Below, one piece after another: positions 1-6,974 of a DNA stretch of 64,000 nucleotides. Each line of letters begins with the position of its first letter. Position 1 is the stretch's first letter. The notes under the pieces were generated by a model. It had not been told where the DNA came from, made no database searches, and saw only the letters and a program-made list of their open reading frames with translations. The stretch is from Laedolimicola ammoniilytica. GTDB taxonomy: Bacteria; Bacillota; Clostridia; Lachnospirales; Lachnospiraceae. The stretch covers positions 62,001-126,000 of the forward strand of contig NZ_JAOQKC010000004.1 of the NCBI RefSeq assembly GCF_025567165.1, in the 5' to 3' direction. A program made the position numbers and the translations under genes.

Positions 1-951
1 ACCGATAAGGACCTTTCCATGAAGTTCATCGTTATCGGTATCGTAGCGCTTGCCCTGATTATCTGGCTGGTACCGATTGTACCGGTAAATCTGTTCAGCG
101 CGTTCCTGATCGTCATCTTCGGTTTCTTCTTTGCAACCGTATCCTCCCGTATGGTAGGTCTGATCGGAAGCAGCAACAACCCGGTATCTGGTATGACCAT
201 TGCTACCCTGCTTATAACAGCTATGATTCTGAAGGCTATCGGCCAGGTTGGACAGGCTGGTATGACAGCAGCCATTGCGATTGGCTCCGTAATCTGTATC
301 ACAGCAGCGATTGCAGGCGATACTTCTCAGGACCTGAAGACCGGATACATCGTAGGAGCGACACCCTGGCGTCAGCAGATTGGTGAGCTGATTGGTGTTA
401 TCGCGTCTGCCATTGCCATCGGCGGTATTCTGTACCTGCTGAACGCGGCATGGGGCTACGGTTCCACAGAGCTTCCGGCTCCGCAGGCAACTCTGATGAA
501 GATGATCGTTGAAGGCGTTATGGGCGGCAACCTGCCCTGGAATCTGGTATTCGCAGGTGCGTTCATCGGTATCGTGGTTGAGGTTCTTGGCATTCCGGTA
601 CTTCCCTTCGCGGTAGGTCTGTATCTGCCGATTCACCTGAGCACCCCGATGATGATCGGTGGTCTGGTTCGTCTCTTCCTTGAGAAGCGTAAGAACATGG
701 ACGAGAAGGCAAAGAAGGACATGATCGACAACGGCGTGCTGTACTGCTCCGGTCTGATCGCAGGCGAGGGTCTGATTGGTATTCTGCTGGCAGTTTTTGC
801 TATCATTCCGATGGCAGACGGCTCCCTGGGTGAGTTCCTGGGTACCATTGTATCCGGTACTCCGATCAACAGCAACATTGGCGGTCTGGTATTCTTTGCG
901 CTGCTGACTGCGACCCTGTTCAAGGTTACCATTGGTAGAAAGAAGAAATAA
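1..951 (+). CDS. OPT family oligopeptide transporter, C-terminal part
   Basis: The reading frame is open at the left edge, so the start is outside the window. The visible 316 residues are a string of hydrophobic helices. They carry an OPT-family signature: an AGDTSQDLKTGYIVGATP segment, followed by QQIGELIG and later by a VEVLGIPVLPFAVGLYLPIHL block. OPT proteins are proton-coupled importers of small peptides (some carry metal chelates) in the cytoplasmic membrane, usually about 600-700 residues, so roughly the C-terminal half is present. The last residues are basic (GRKKK), as expected of a cytoplasmic tail. The next gene starts at the very next base, so the two are probably one transcript. 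The family call is firm; the substrate is unknown. Confidence 0.93.
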   Translation, partial: TDKDLSMKFIVIGIVALALIIWLVPIVPVNLFSAFLIVIFGFFFATVSSRMVGLIGSSNNPVSGMTIATLLITAMILKAIGQVGQAGMTAAIAIGSVICITAAIAGDTSQDLKTGYIVGATPWRQQIGELIGVIASAIAIGGILYLLNAAWGYGSTELPAPQATLMKMIVEGVMGGNLPWNLVFAGAFIGIVVEVLGIPVLPFAVGLYLPIHLSTPMMIGGLVRLFLEKRKNMDEKAKKDMIDNGVLYCSGLIAGEGLIGILLAVFAIIPMADGSLGEFLGTIVSGTPINSNIGGLVFFALLTATLFKVTIGRKKK

Positions 952-1308
952 ATGAAGAAAAAGAAAAATTATCTGGATTATGTGCCGGTCTGCGCGCCGG
1001 GCTACAACTGGAAGCTGAATGAAAAGAAGCAGGTGGAGATAGAAGTACAGAATAAGGGCTTCTATAACCGGCTGGCACAGAAGCTTTTCAAGCGGCCCAA
1101 AGTAAGCTATATCAGCCTGGACGAGTACGGCAGCTTTGTATGGCAGCAGATGGATGGACAGCGGACCATCTATGATATCAGCTTTCTGGTAAAAGAACGC
1201 TATGGGGAAAAGGCGGAACCGCTTCTTCCGCGTCTTACAAGGTTTTTCCAGATTCTGTATCAGAATCACTATATTGGATACAGTACTCCGCTGGATAAAA
1301 AGAAATGA
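952..1308 (+). CDS. PqqD-like small protein
   Basis: This 118-residue cytoplasmic protein starts with an ATG directly after the stop of the OPT transporter. The core (residues about 50-115) reads as a PqqD-type winged-helix domain: YISLDEYGSFVWQQMDG, then ISFLVKERYG and a leucine-rich final helix. PqqD proteins bind leader peptides for radical-SAM peptide-modifying enzymes, but many Firmicutes carry stand-alone copies of unknown role. No radical-SAM enzyme or precursor peptide is seen nearby. Its tight coupling to a peptide transporter suggests, as inference only, a link to peptide handling. The fold assignment is likely; the function is open. Confidence 0.75.
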   Translation: MKKKKNYLDYVPVCAPGYNWKLNEKKQVEIEVQNKGFYNRLAQKLFKRPKVSYISLDEYGSFVWQQMDGQRTIYDISFLVKERYGEKAEPLLPRLTRFFQILYQNHYIGYSTPLDKKK

Positions 1309-1336
1309 AATAAGAGATCATAAAATCTTAAGAATT

Positions 1337-1378
1337 GGCAGCGGCCCTTCCTCCCGGAGGGCTGTTGCCTTTTTCTTT
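1337..1378 (+). terminator. Rho-independent terminator after the OPT-PqqD operon
   Basis: A 12-base-pair stem (1337-1348 with 1358-1369, two G-U pairs) closes a 9-base loop and is followed by a T-rich run at 1370-1378. It lies 28 bases after the PqqD-like gene and ends that operon. Confidence 0.85.
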
Positions 1379-1393
1379 GGGAACGGGTACAAT
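1365..1393 (+). promoter_or_regulatory. Candidate sigma-A promoter for the CapA-like gene
   Basis: TTGCCT (1365-1370) and TACAAT (1388-1393) are separated by 17 bases. The -35 box lies inside the 3' arm of the preceding terminator, which is very compact packing. The downstream gene starts 33 bases after the -10 box. Confidence 0.55.
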
Positions 1394-1425
1394 AAGAACT
1401 AACAAAAGGCGAAGGGACAGGACGG

Positions 1426-2691
1426 ATGACAGGCTTTTTCAGGGAAATGGTAAAATGCATCGCAGTCAGCATTCTGGCGGTTCTTATGGCGCTTCTGGTA
1501 GGCGGAGCGCTATGGGCGGCGGAAGGCTTTCCTTTGCCTGGAAAAAGCGCGGAAGCCGTGGCTGAGGCCGGGCAGGATTCCCCGGAAAATACGGATGGGG
1601 AGAACGAAGGGAAGCTGTCGGTGGAGGTGCCGACGGTCACGGTGGTGCAGCCGAAGGTGCAGGATAACGGCGTGGGAGAAAATACACCGGAGAGCGATGT
1701 GCCGGATACTTCCATTGATTCGGAAACAGAATCAGCGAAGCCGGATGCGCAGGAGCCGAAGGAGGATGTTACTCTTTTGTTTGCAGGCGATCTGTTCCTG
1801 ACGGATATCTTACAGGAAAAATACGACCGGAACGGCATTTCTGCCGCAGCTGCCCCGGAATTATTGGATGTGACCCGCGGCGCGGACATTTTCATGCTGA
1901 ACCAGGAATTCCCCTTCGGCACCACAGGCGAGGCTGTGGAAGATAAGGAATATACCTTCCGGGTGGATCCGAAATACGTATCGGTACTGCCGGAGCTGGG
2001 CGCGGACATCGTGACTCTGGCTAATAATCATATGTTGGATTTTGGAAGAGAACCGCTTAGGGAGACTTTGTCTGCATTGGATGGCGCAGGGATTCTCCAT
2101 GTGGGGGCCGGACTGAACCTGGAGGAGGCCAGCTCCCTGAAAACCATCGAGGCAGGAGGGTGGACCATCGGCTTTCTCGGGGCCACCCGGGTGATTCCGG
2201 ATCATTCCTGGACTGCGTCTCGGAGCAATTCCGGTCTCTTTACCACCTACGATCCGACGAAGCTTCTGGAGGAGATTCAGGCTGCGAAGGAGACCTGCGA
2301 TTATGTGGTAGTCTATGTCCATTGGGGCGTTGAGCGCAACACAGAGCCGGAGGATTATCAGAAAACCCTGGCCCGCCAGTACATTGACGCCGGAGCCGAC
2401 GCGGTCATCGGCGCCCATCCCCATGTGCTGCAGGGCATCGAGTATTATCATGGAAAGCCCATATTCTACAGCCTGGGTAATTTCATTTTTGCGAACCGGG
2501 CTTACGAGACCATGATGGCGGAGCTGACTCTGACCGACAGCGGCGTGGATGTCCGGGTGATTCCATGCGTCAGCACGGCCAATCAGATGGGGCTGATGAA
2601 CAGCGGCGAACGGGCTGGCTTTTATGACAGGCTGCAGGGGCTGTGCTTTGGCGGGATAGCGATAGATGAAGGGGGGAGGGTACCAGAGTAG
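1426..2691 (+). CDS. CapA family (PGA_cap) phosphoesterase-like protein, membrane-anchored
   Basis: The 421-residue product has an N-terminal hydrophobic anchor (about residues 10-30) and a low-complexity, Glu/Pro/Asp-rich spacer (about 45-110). The PGA_cap fold of the calcineurin-like phosphoesterase superfamily follows. Recognisable motifs are LLFAGDLFL, MLNQEFPFG, LANNHMLDFG, VHWGVE and GAHPHVLQG, which supply the Asp/Asn/His metal ligands of the family, and YSLGNFIF near the end. CapA proteins are linked to poly-gamma-glutamate capsule export, but no capB or capC lies here, and clostridia often carry orphan copies. It most likely acts outside the membrane on a cell-surface polymer. It appears to be transcribed alone. 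Confidence 0.88.
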   Translation: MTGFFREMVKCIAVSILAVLMALLVGGALWAAEGFPLPGKSAEAVAEAGQDSPENTDGENEGKLSVEVPTVTVVQPKVQDNGVGENTPESDVPDTSIDSETESAKPDAQEPKEDVTLLFAGDLFLTDILQEKYDRNGISAAAAPELLDVTRGADIFMLNQEFPFGTTGEAVEDKEYTFRVDPKYVSVLPELGADIVTLANNHMLDFGREPLRETLSALDGAGILHVGAGLNLEEASSLKTIEAGGWTIGFLGATRVIPDHSWTASRSNSGLFTTYDPTKLLEEIQAAKETCDYVVVYVHWGVERNTEPEDYQKTLARQYIDAGADAVIGAHPHVLQGIEYYHGKPIFYSLGNFIFANRAYETMMAELTLTDSGVDVRVIPCVSTANQMGLMNSGERAGFYDRLQGLCFGGIAIDEGGRVPE

Positions 2692-2733
2692 AAGAGAACA
2701 TGCTGACAGGGCTTTGGATAAGGAAAAGTGAAA

Positions 2734-2766
2734 GCTCTGACAGTCAGGAAAAGAGCGGTTCTTTTT
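2734..2766 (+). terminator. Weak candidate terminator after the CapA-like gene
   Basis: A short stem (GCTCT 2734-2738 with AGAGC 2752-2756), with an inner CTGA/TCAG pairing, is followed by the T-rich run 2759-2766. The stem is short, so confidence is low. Confidence 0.4.
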
Positions 2767-2849
2767 GGTATGTTAGAAGTGAATGAATTATCAGAAAAAT
2801 ATAAAAAATATACGCAATATAAAGAATTTAATTTTTTTGGAAAAAACAC

Positions 2850-2878
2850 TTGCATTTCCCCTTGTCTTATTATATACT
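2850..2878 (+). promoter_or_regulatory. Sigma-A promoter for tRNA-Glu
   Basis: TTGCAT (2850-2855) and TATACT (2873-2878) are 17 bases apart, about 40 bases before the tRNA. The surrounding 2770-2880 stretch is strongly AT-rich compared with the flanking genes. Confidence 0.75.
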
Positions 2879-2918
2879 AAACAAGTCGCAAGCGAGCGGC
2901 GCAAAAGAATAAGAAAAT

Positions 2919-2990
2919 GGTCGATTGGTCAAGCGGTTAAGACGTCGCCCTCTCACGGCGAAAACAGGGGTTCGATTCCCCTATCGACTG
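2919..2990 (+). tRNA. tRNA-Glu (anticodon CTC)
   Basis: A full cloverleaf can be folded: acceptor arms GGTCGAT (2919-2925) and ATCGACT (2983-2989), anticodon stem TCGCC/GGCGA (2945-2949, 2957-2961), a 7-base loop with anticodon CTC at 2952-2954, and a T arm AGGGG-TTCGATT-CCCCT. The first acceptor pair is G-U. CCA is not encoded, so it must be added after transcription. The gene is a single-copy unit with its own promoter and terminator. Confidence 0.96.
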
Positions 2991-2993
2991 CTG

Positions 2994-3027
2994 AAAAGCT
3001 TCTGGTTATCCAGGAGCTTTTTGTTTT
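2994..3027 (+). terminator. Terminator of tRNA-Glu
   Basis: A 12-base-pair stem (2994-3005 with 3010-3021, one G-U pair) with a 4-base loop runs into TTTTTGTTTT, starting just after the tRNA. Confidence 0.9.
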
Positions 3028-3080
3028 ATCGTACTGTGGAGAAATGGAAGAAACTGGCATGGATTAACAATATTTGATGC

Positions 3081-3109
3081 TTGACAAGAAAACGGAAAAT
3101 ATGTAATAT
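3081..3109 (+). promoter_or_regulatory. Sigma-A promoter of the cobalamin riboswitch operon
   Basis: A consensus TTGACA (3081-3086) and TATAAT-like TAATAT (3104-3109) are separated by exactly 17 bases, placing the transcript start near 3117, at the first conserved bases of the riboswitch. Confidence 0.85.
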
Positions 3110-3116
3110 ACCTAAC

Positions 3117-3330
3117 GGAGTGAGTGTCGGCTAACAGAAATGTTGGGCCGGTGAAAAGGAAAACAGGTGTAAATCCTGTGCGGTGCCGCCGCTGTAAGCG
3201 CGAAGTTTCAGGGCCGTTTTCCTTCACTGTCCGTAAGGTACAGGAAACGGTACGGGACGGGAAGAAGGAAGACAAAAAAGGCCAGCGTAAGTCAGAAGAC
3301 CTGCTTATTCTGCTTTTGCTGTCACGGTCC
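3117..3330 (+). promoter_or_regulatory. Cobalamin (adenosylcobalamin-type) riboswitch
   Basis: The leader carries the B12-aptamer landmarks in order: GGTGAAAAGGAA, a CAGGTGTAAATCCTG hairpin, GCGGTGCCGCCGCTGTAAGC (the B12 box region, about 3180-3200), GCGAAG, and AAGTCAGAAGACCTGC (about 3290-3305). It sits between a strong promoter and a terminator hairpin upstream of a BtuF-like lipoprotein gene. The expected logic is that vitamin binding favours the terminator and shuts off uptake genes. The aptamer boundaries are approximate. Confidence 0.92.
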
Positions 3331-3383
3331 ATGACATTTGCGAAAGATAAAGGGCGCAGTGCGTCTGGATGCCGAATACGGGT

Positions 3384-3422
3384 GCATCATCTGATCAAAA
3401 GTGATTGGGTGGTGCTTTTTTT
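3384..3422 (+). terminator. Riboswitch-controlled terminator before the BtuF-like gene
   Basis: A 14-base-pair stem with several G-U pairs (3384-3397 with 3402-3415) and a 4-base loop is followed by seven Ts (3416-3422). It lies between the cobalamin aptamer and the ribosome site of the next gene, so regulation is probably by transcription attenuation. Confidence 0.85.
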
Positions 3423-3459
3423 ATGGACGAATCATTTTATACAACAGAGGAGAAAGAAC

Positions 3460-4530
3460 ATGAAGAAGAGAGTAGTAAGCGTATTGTTAAGTACCTGCCT
3501 TGTGGCTGGTATGCTGGCAGGCTGTGGTTCCAAGACTGCGGATACCACAACCACCACTGCGGAGGAGACTAAAGAGGATGCAGAAAGTACCGACGCAGCT
3601 GATGAGACGGTCGATGCAGACAGCGATTATGAGCCGGTCAGCATTACCCTGAACCTGGAGCGTTCCGGACTGGGCGAGAACGTAGAGTACACCATCACCA
3701 AAATGCCCTCCGCTGTGGTAGCTTCCGGCGACCAGATGGCAGACTTTTTCTTTGATCTGGGACTGCAGGACCAGATGGTAGGTTATACCAAGGGCTTCTG
3801 CTGGAGCACAGCTTCCGATTATCCGGCCCGGGATGAGGTTCCTCAGCTGATGAATCCGGGCGAGGGCCTGACCAACCTGTCCAAAGAAGAATTGCTGGCA
3901 ACCGGCTGTGATTTTCTGATGGGATGGGATTCCACATTCTCAGATAAAAACTTCAACAAGGATTTCTGCGAGGAAAACGGTATCACGATGTACTTCCCGT
4001 ATGTATGCACAGACAGTGCAACCTTCGAGGATCTCTATAAGGATTATGAAACTCTGGGAAATATCTTCAAGGTGCAGGAACTGGCAGCCGAGAAGGTACA
4101 GGCTATGAAAGATACTCTTCAGGAGGTACAGGATGCTCTGGGCGACGAGGCTTATGAGAATCCGGTAAAAGTATTTGCTTACGATTCCGGAGAGGATGTA
4201 CCGTTTACCGCTTGCCAGGGTATGCCGGGCGACATCATCAAGAAGGCCGGCGGTATCTCCATCTTCGATGATATCGAAGCAGGCTGGGCAAAGCCCTCCT
4301 GGGAGGAAGTAGTAGAGCGTGATCCGGACGTGATTCTGATTCTGGAGTATACCGGAGACGATGTGGCTGAGAAGCGGGAGTTCCTGGAGACCAATGAATT
4401 CACCAAGGATCTGCGCGCCGTAAAGGAAGGCAGAATTTACTCCGTATGCTGCAGCGATATGCAGGGAAGCGCAGGAAGCGCCAATGCAGTGAAGACCATT
4501 GCAGAGCAGCTGTATCCGGACAAATTCTAA
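3460..4530 (+). CDS. ABC transporter substrate-binding lipoprotein, BtuF/FepB-like
   Basis: The ATG at 3460 follows AGAGGAGAAAG and gives a 356-residue lipoprotein: basic start, hydrophobic stretch and the lipobox LAGC at about residues 18-21, then a Thr/Glu/Asp-rich tether. The body is a type III periplasmic-binding fold (PF01497) with AVVASGDQMADFFFDLGL and PDVILILEYTG segments. An earlier in-frame start at 3124 would run through the riboswitch and is rejected. Together with the next two genes it forms a metal-chelate importer. The B12 riboswitch makes corrinoids the likely cargo, although this fold also binds iron-siderophores. Confidence 0.9.
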   Translation: MKKRVVSVLLSTCLVAGMLAGCGSKTADTTTTTAEETKEDAESTDAADETVDADSDYEPVSITLNLERSGLGENVEYTITKMPSAVVASGDQMADFFFDLGLQDQMVGYTKGFCWSTASDYPARDEVPQLMNPGEGLTNLSKEELLATGCDFLMGWDSTFSDKNFNKDFCEENGITMYFPYVCTDSATFEDLYKDYETLGNIFKVQELAAEKVQAMKDTLQEVQDALGDEAYENPVKVFAYDSGEDVPFTACQGMPGDIIKKAGGISIFDDIEAGWAKPSWEEVVERDPDVILILEYTGDDVAEKREFLETNEFTKDLRAVKEGRIYSVCCSDMQGSAGSANAVKTIAEQLYPDKF

Positions 4531-4544
4531 CAGGGGGAAAGACA

Positions 4545-4568
4545 GGGGAGTGAAAGCTCCCCGTTTTT
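4545..4568 (+). terminator. Intercistronic hairpin after the BtuF-like gene
   Basis: GGGGAG (4545-4550) and CTCCCC (4557-4562) form a 6-base-pair stem, followed by GTTTTT, between the binding-protein gene and the permease gene. It could terminate a fraction of transcripts or protect the upstream mRNA, giving more binding protein than permease. Confidence 0.55.
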
Positions 4569-4605
4569 CTTGCTCATTCTATTTGTGTTCTCGAAGGAGG
4601 AATCT

Positions 4606-5664
4606 ATGAAAGGAACAGTAAAATCGGGCAAAGGCCGCTTCCTTGTGACGCTGCTGCTGGTATTGCTGCTGATTGCCACGGTATTGACCATATCGGTAAC
4701 CATCGGCGCAGTGAACGTCTCAGCAGGCGATATTGGAAAAATTCTGGTAAATAAAATCTTTGGGAAGGATATCTTTCGAATTGCCTGGGAGGGCAAGACG
4801 GAAAATATCATCTGGAATATCCGGTTTCCCCGCGTGCTGATGGCCTTTATCGTAGGCGCGGGACTGGCGCTGTGCGGCGTCCTGATGCAGGCGCTGACGA
4901 AAAATCCCCTGGCGGATCCCTATGTACTTGGCATCTCTTCCGGCGCTTCCGCCGGAGCAGTCTGTGCCATCTTGCTTGGCTGGTTCAGCTTCATGGGCGG
5001 GTATTCCGTTATCTTTGGCGCTACCATGGGAGCGGCTGTCTCCATTTGTCTGTCTTTAAGTATCGCCTCCATACATGGCCGGATTACCTCGACGCAGCTG
5101 GTGCTGGCGGGTATCGCGACTTCGGCCCTGTTCTCAGCCTTTACCAATCTGATGGTATACGGAATCAATACGGGATCGGATAAGACGAAGATGGCGCTCT
5201 ATTGGATGGTAGGATCTTTAAGCGGAGCGACCTGGAGCAAGCTGAGATATGTGGTGGTGGTTGGCGTTGTGGTAATCGTGGTCATTTTCCTGTTCGCGAA
5301 GGAGCTGGACGTATTGCTTCTGGGCGACGATGTGGCGGAGACGCTGGGCGTGGATACGCGGAAAATGAAGTTGGTTATCATCGCGGCTTCCACGATTCTG
5401 ACTGGCGTTGTGGTATCGGTCAGCGGCGTGATCGGCTTTGTGGGACTGGTTGTACCCCATATTATGCGAAGCTTTGTGGGATCCGGACACAGACGGCTGA
5501 TCCCCATGGCAATTCTGGGAGGCGGTCTTTTTACAATGCTTACCGATCTGATTTCACGCACCATCATTGCTCCGTCTGAATTGCCCATCGGCGTGGTGGC
5601 GGCCTTTTTCGGCGCGCCCTTCTTCCTGTATCTGATTCGTCGGGGCAATATGGGAAAAAAGTAG
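4606..5664 (+). CDS. FecCD-family ABC permease, BtuC-like
   Basis: The ATG at 4606 follows GAAGGAGG with good spacing and yields 352 residues, the usual FecCD length, with about ten membrane helices. Typical blocks are IRFPRVLMAFIVGAGLALCGVLMQALTKNPLADPYVLGISSGASAGA near the N-terminus (shown here as scattered family motifs: RFPR, GLALCGV, NPLADP, GISSGA) and VSGVIGFVGLVVPHIMR later, which is the ATPase-contacting loop. It forms the membrane channel for the BtuF-like protein and the ATPase that follows 12 bases downstream. The operon is under the cobalamin riboswitch. Confidence 0.93.
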   Translation: MKGTVKSGKGRFLVTLLLVLLLIATVLTISVTIGAVNVSAGDIGKILVNKIFGKDIFRIAWEGKTENIIWNIRFPRVLMAFIVGAGLALCGVLMQALTKNPLADPYVLGISSGASAGAVCAILLGWFSFMGGYSVIFGATMGAAVSICLSLSIASIHGRITSTQLVLAGIATSALFSAFTNLMVYGINTGSDKTKMALYWMVGSLSGATWSKLRYVVVVGVVVIVVIFLFAKELDVLLLGDDVAETLGVDTRKMKLVIIAASTILTGVVVSVSGVIGFVGLVVPHIMRSFVGSGHRRLIPMAILGGGLFTMLTDLISRTIIAPSELPIGVVAAFFGAPFFLYLIRRGNMGKK

Positions 5665-5676
5665 AGGAGGCAGAGT

Positions 5677-6465
5677 ATGAGTTTACAGGTAAAAAATCTG
5701 GATTATCAGATAGACGGAAAAAGCATTCTGGAACAAATCTGCCTGGAAGTGCAGGATGGCGAGTTTGTGGGCCTGGTTGGTCCAAATGGCTGCGGCAAAT
5801 CTACGCTTCTCAAAAATATCTACCGGACCTACAAGCCGGGCCGGGGTACCGTTTTTCTGAATGAAAAGGATGTGCTGGATTTTTCCTTCAAAAAAATGGC
5901 CGGGGAAATGGCAGTCATGGCCCAGGAAAATCATGTGGAGTTTGATTTTGAGGTGCGGGATATGGTCATGTTCGGCCGGTACGCCAAGAAAAAATTCCTG
6001 CAGGGGGATTCGGCGGAGGACAAGAAGCTCTGTGAAAAATGCCTGAAGGAAGTGGGACTGTCCGGCTACGAGCACCGCTCCTACTTAAGCCTCTCCGGCG
6101 GCGAGAAGCAGCGTGTGCTGCTGGCCCGGGTGCTGATGCAGGAGAGTGCCTTTATTGTGCTGGATGAGCCCACGAACCATCTGGATGTGAGCTATCAGTA
6201 TCAGATTATGGATATTTTAAAGGGGCAGGACGTGACGGTATTTTCGTCCATTCATGACCTGAATCTGGCGGCCCTGTACTGCGATCGGATTATTTTCATG
6301 TATCAGGGGAAGATTGTGGATTACGGTACGCCGGAAGAGGTGCTCACAAAAGAAAATATCCGGGAGTACTTTGGCATCGAGGCGCAGATTACCACAAATA
6401 CGGCCACGGGAAAACGGCAGATCTATTATCTGCCGGGCTGGATAAAAAGCGGAAAAAGGGCTTGA
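5677..6465 (+). CDS. ABC transporter ATP-binding protein, BtuD/FecE-like
   Basis: This 262-residue ATPase carries Walker A GPNGCGKST (about residues 36-44), Q-loop region MAQENHVEFDF, signature LSGGEKQR (about 140), Walker B FIVLDEPTNHLD and a switch histidine in SIHDLNLAALYCDR. The order of binding protein, permease and ATPase is that of a complete corrinoid/iron-chelate importer. Its stop codon overlaps the -35 box of the tyrS promoter, so the operon ends abruptly here with no terminator of its own visible. Confidence 0.93.
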   Translation: MSLQVKNLDYQIDGKSILEQICLEVQDGEFVGLVGPNGCGKSTLLKNIYRTYKPGRGTVFLNEKDVLDFSFKKMAGEMAVMAQENHVEFDFEVRDMVMFGRYAKKKFLQGDSAEDKKLCEKCLKEVGLSGYEHRSYLSLSGGEKQRVLLARVLMQESAFIVLDEPTNHLDVSYQYQIMDILKGQDVTVFSSIHDLNLAALYCDRIIFMYQGKIVDYGTPEEVLTKENIREYFGIEAQITTNTATGKRQIYYLPGWIKSGKRA

Positions 6466-6491
6466 CAAAACCAGTTTCCCCTGCCTATAAT
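6462..6491 (+). promoter_or_regulatory. Sigma-A promoter of the tyrS leader
   Basis: TTGACA (6462-6467) and a perfect TATAAT (6486-6491) are separated by 18 bases. The -35 box overlaps the TGA stop of the upstream ATPase gene. Confidence 0.85.
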
Positions 6492-6497
6492 AAACGC

Positions 6498-6807
6498 AGA
6501 TTTACACATAAACCAAAAGGCTTTGACGGGAACAAGTAGAAGTCGGAGGGAGCGGACAGAAAGCAGCCGGGCGATGAGAGGCGCGCGTATCTCCTGATTT
6601 TGAATACATCCCCGAGCTTCGCACCGAACCCATTTCCGGAAGCAGTTTTCCGGGGCAGGAAGTAGGCTGTGACGGAATCCCGCACCCGTTAGCGTGCTAG
6701 AGTGTCGATAGCTGGCACTTGAAGAGGTAAGCAGCGCGAGCTGTTTATGAAAAAAGGTGGTAACACGAGCGTAGCCCTCGTCCTTTTACGGGACGGGGGT
6801 TTCTTTT
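6498..6807 (+). promoter_or_regulatory. Tyrosyl T-box leader
   Basis: This long structured leader carries a T-box sequence AAGGTGGTAACACGAG (6754-6769), whose GGTGG part contacts the tRNA NCCA end. It is directly followed by a terminator. A Stem I region with GCACCGAACC lies near 6620, and a candidate specifier TAC (Tyr codon), followed by A, is at 6605-6607. Uncharged tRNA-Tyr is expected to stabilise the antiterminator and turn on tyrS. The T-box call is firm; the exact specifier position is my reading and was not folded by software. Confidence 0.9.
6775..6807 (+). terminator. T-box terminator
   Basis: A 9-base-pair stem (6775-6783 with 6791-6799, one G-U pair) and a 7-base loop are followed by TTTCTTTT. 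Its 5' arm lies immediately after the T-box, as expected for a competing antiterminator. Confidence 0.88.
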
Positions 6808-6825
6808 GCACGTAAGCAATGAGCT

Positions 6826-6935
6826 GTGCGTTTGAGTCTACAGGAACATTTTTCATGCTTGCATGGGAAATGTGGATGGAGACTCGAACATAGGGCGAAG
6901 CCCGTGAGCCCTGGCTTTGAAAAAAGCCAGGGCCT
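6826..6935 (+). repeat. Two extra hairpins between the T-box terminator and tyrS
   Basis: A long imperfect stem-loop spans about 6826-6892. TTTGAGTCT pairs with AGACTCGAA on the outside, and CATTTTTCATGC pairs with GCATGGGAAATG on the inside. A second stem GCCCTGGCTTT/AAAGCCAGGGC with a GAAA-type loop lies at about 6909-6934. Neither has a T run. They belong to no known part of a T-box and may be a palindromic insertion or a 5' mRNA stabiliser. Confidence 0.6.
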
Positions 6936-6974
6936 GCACAGTGGAGTAACTTTAAGATTAGGAGGAAGAGAACA

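Noticed and set aside
2783..3067. A 94-codon frame covering tRNA-Glu.
   Set aside because: It spans the tRNA and its terminator, which are clear RNA features.
3124..3459. In-frame extension of the BtuF-like protein upstream into the riboswitch.
   Set aside because: The segment overlaps the aptamer and terminator, and the ATG at 3460 has a good ribosome site and begins the lipoprotein signal.
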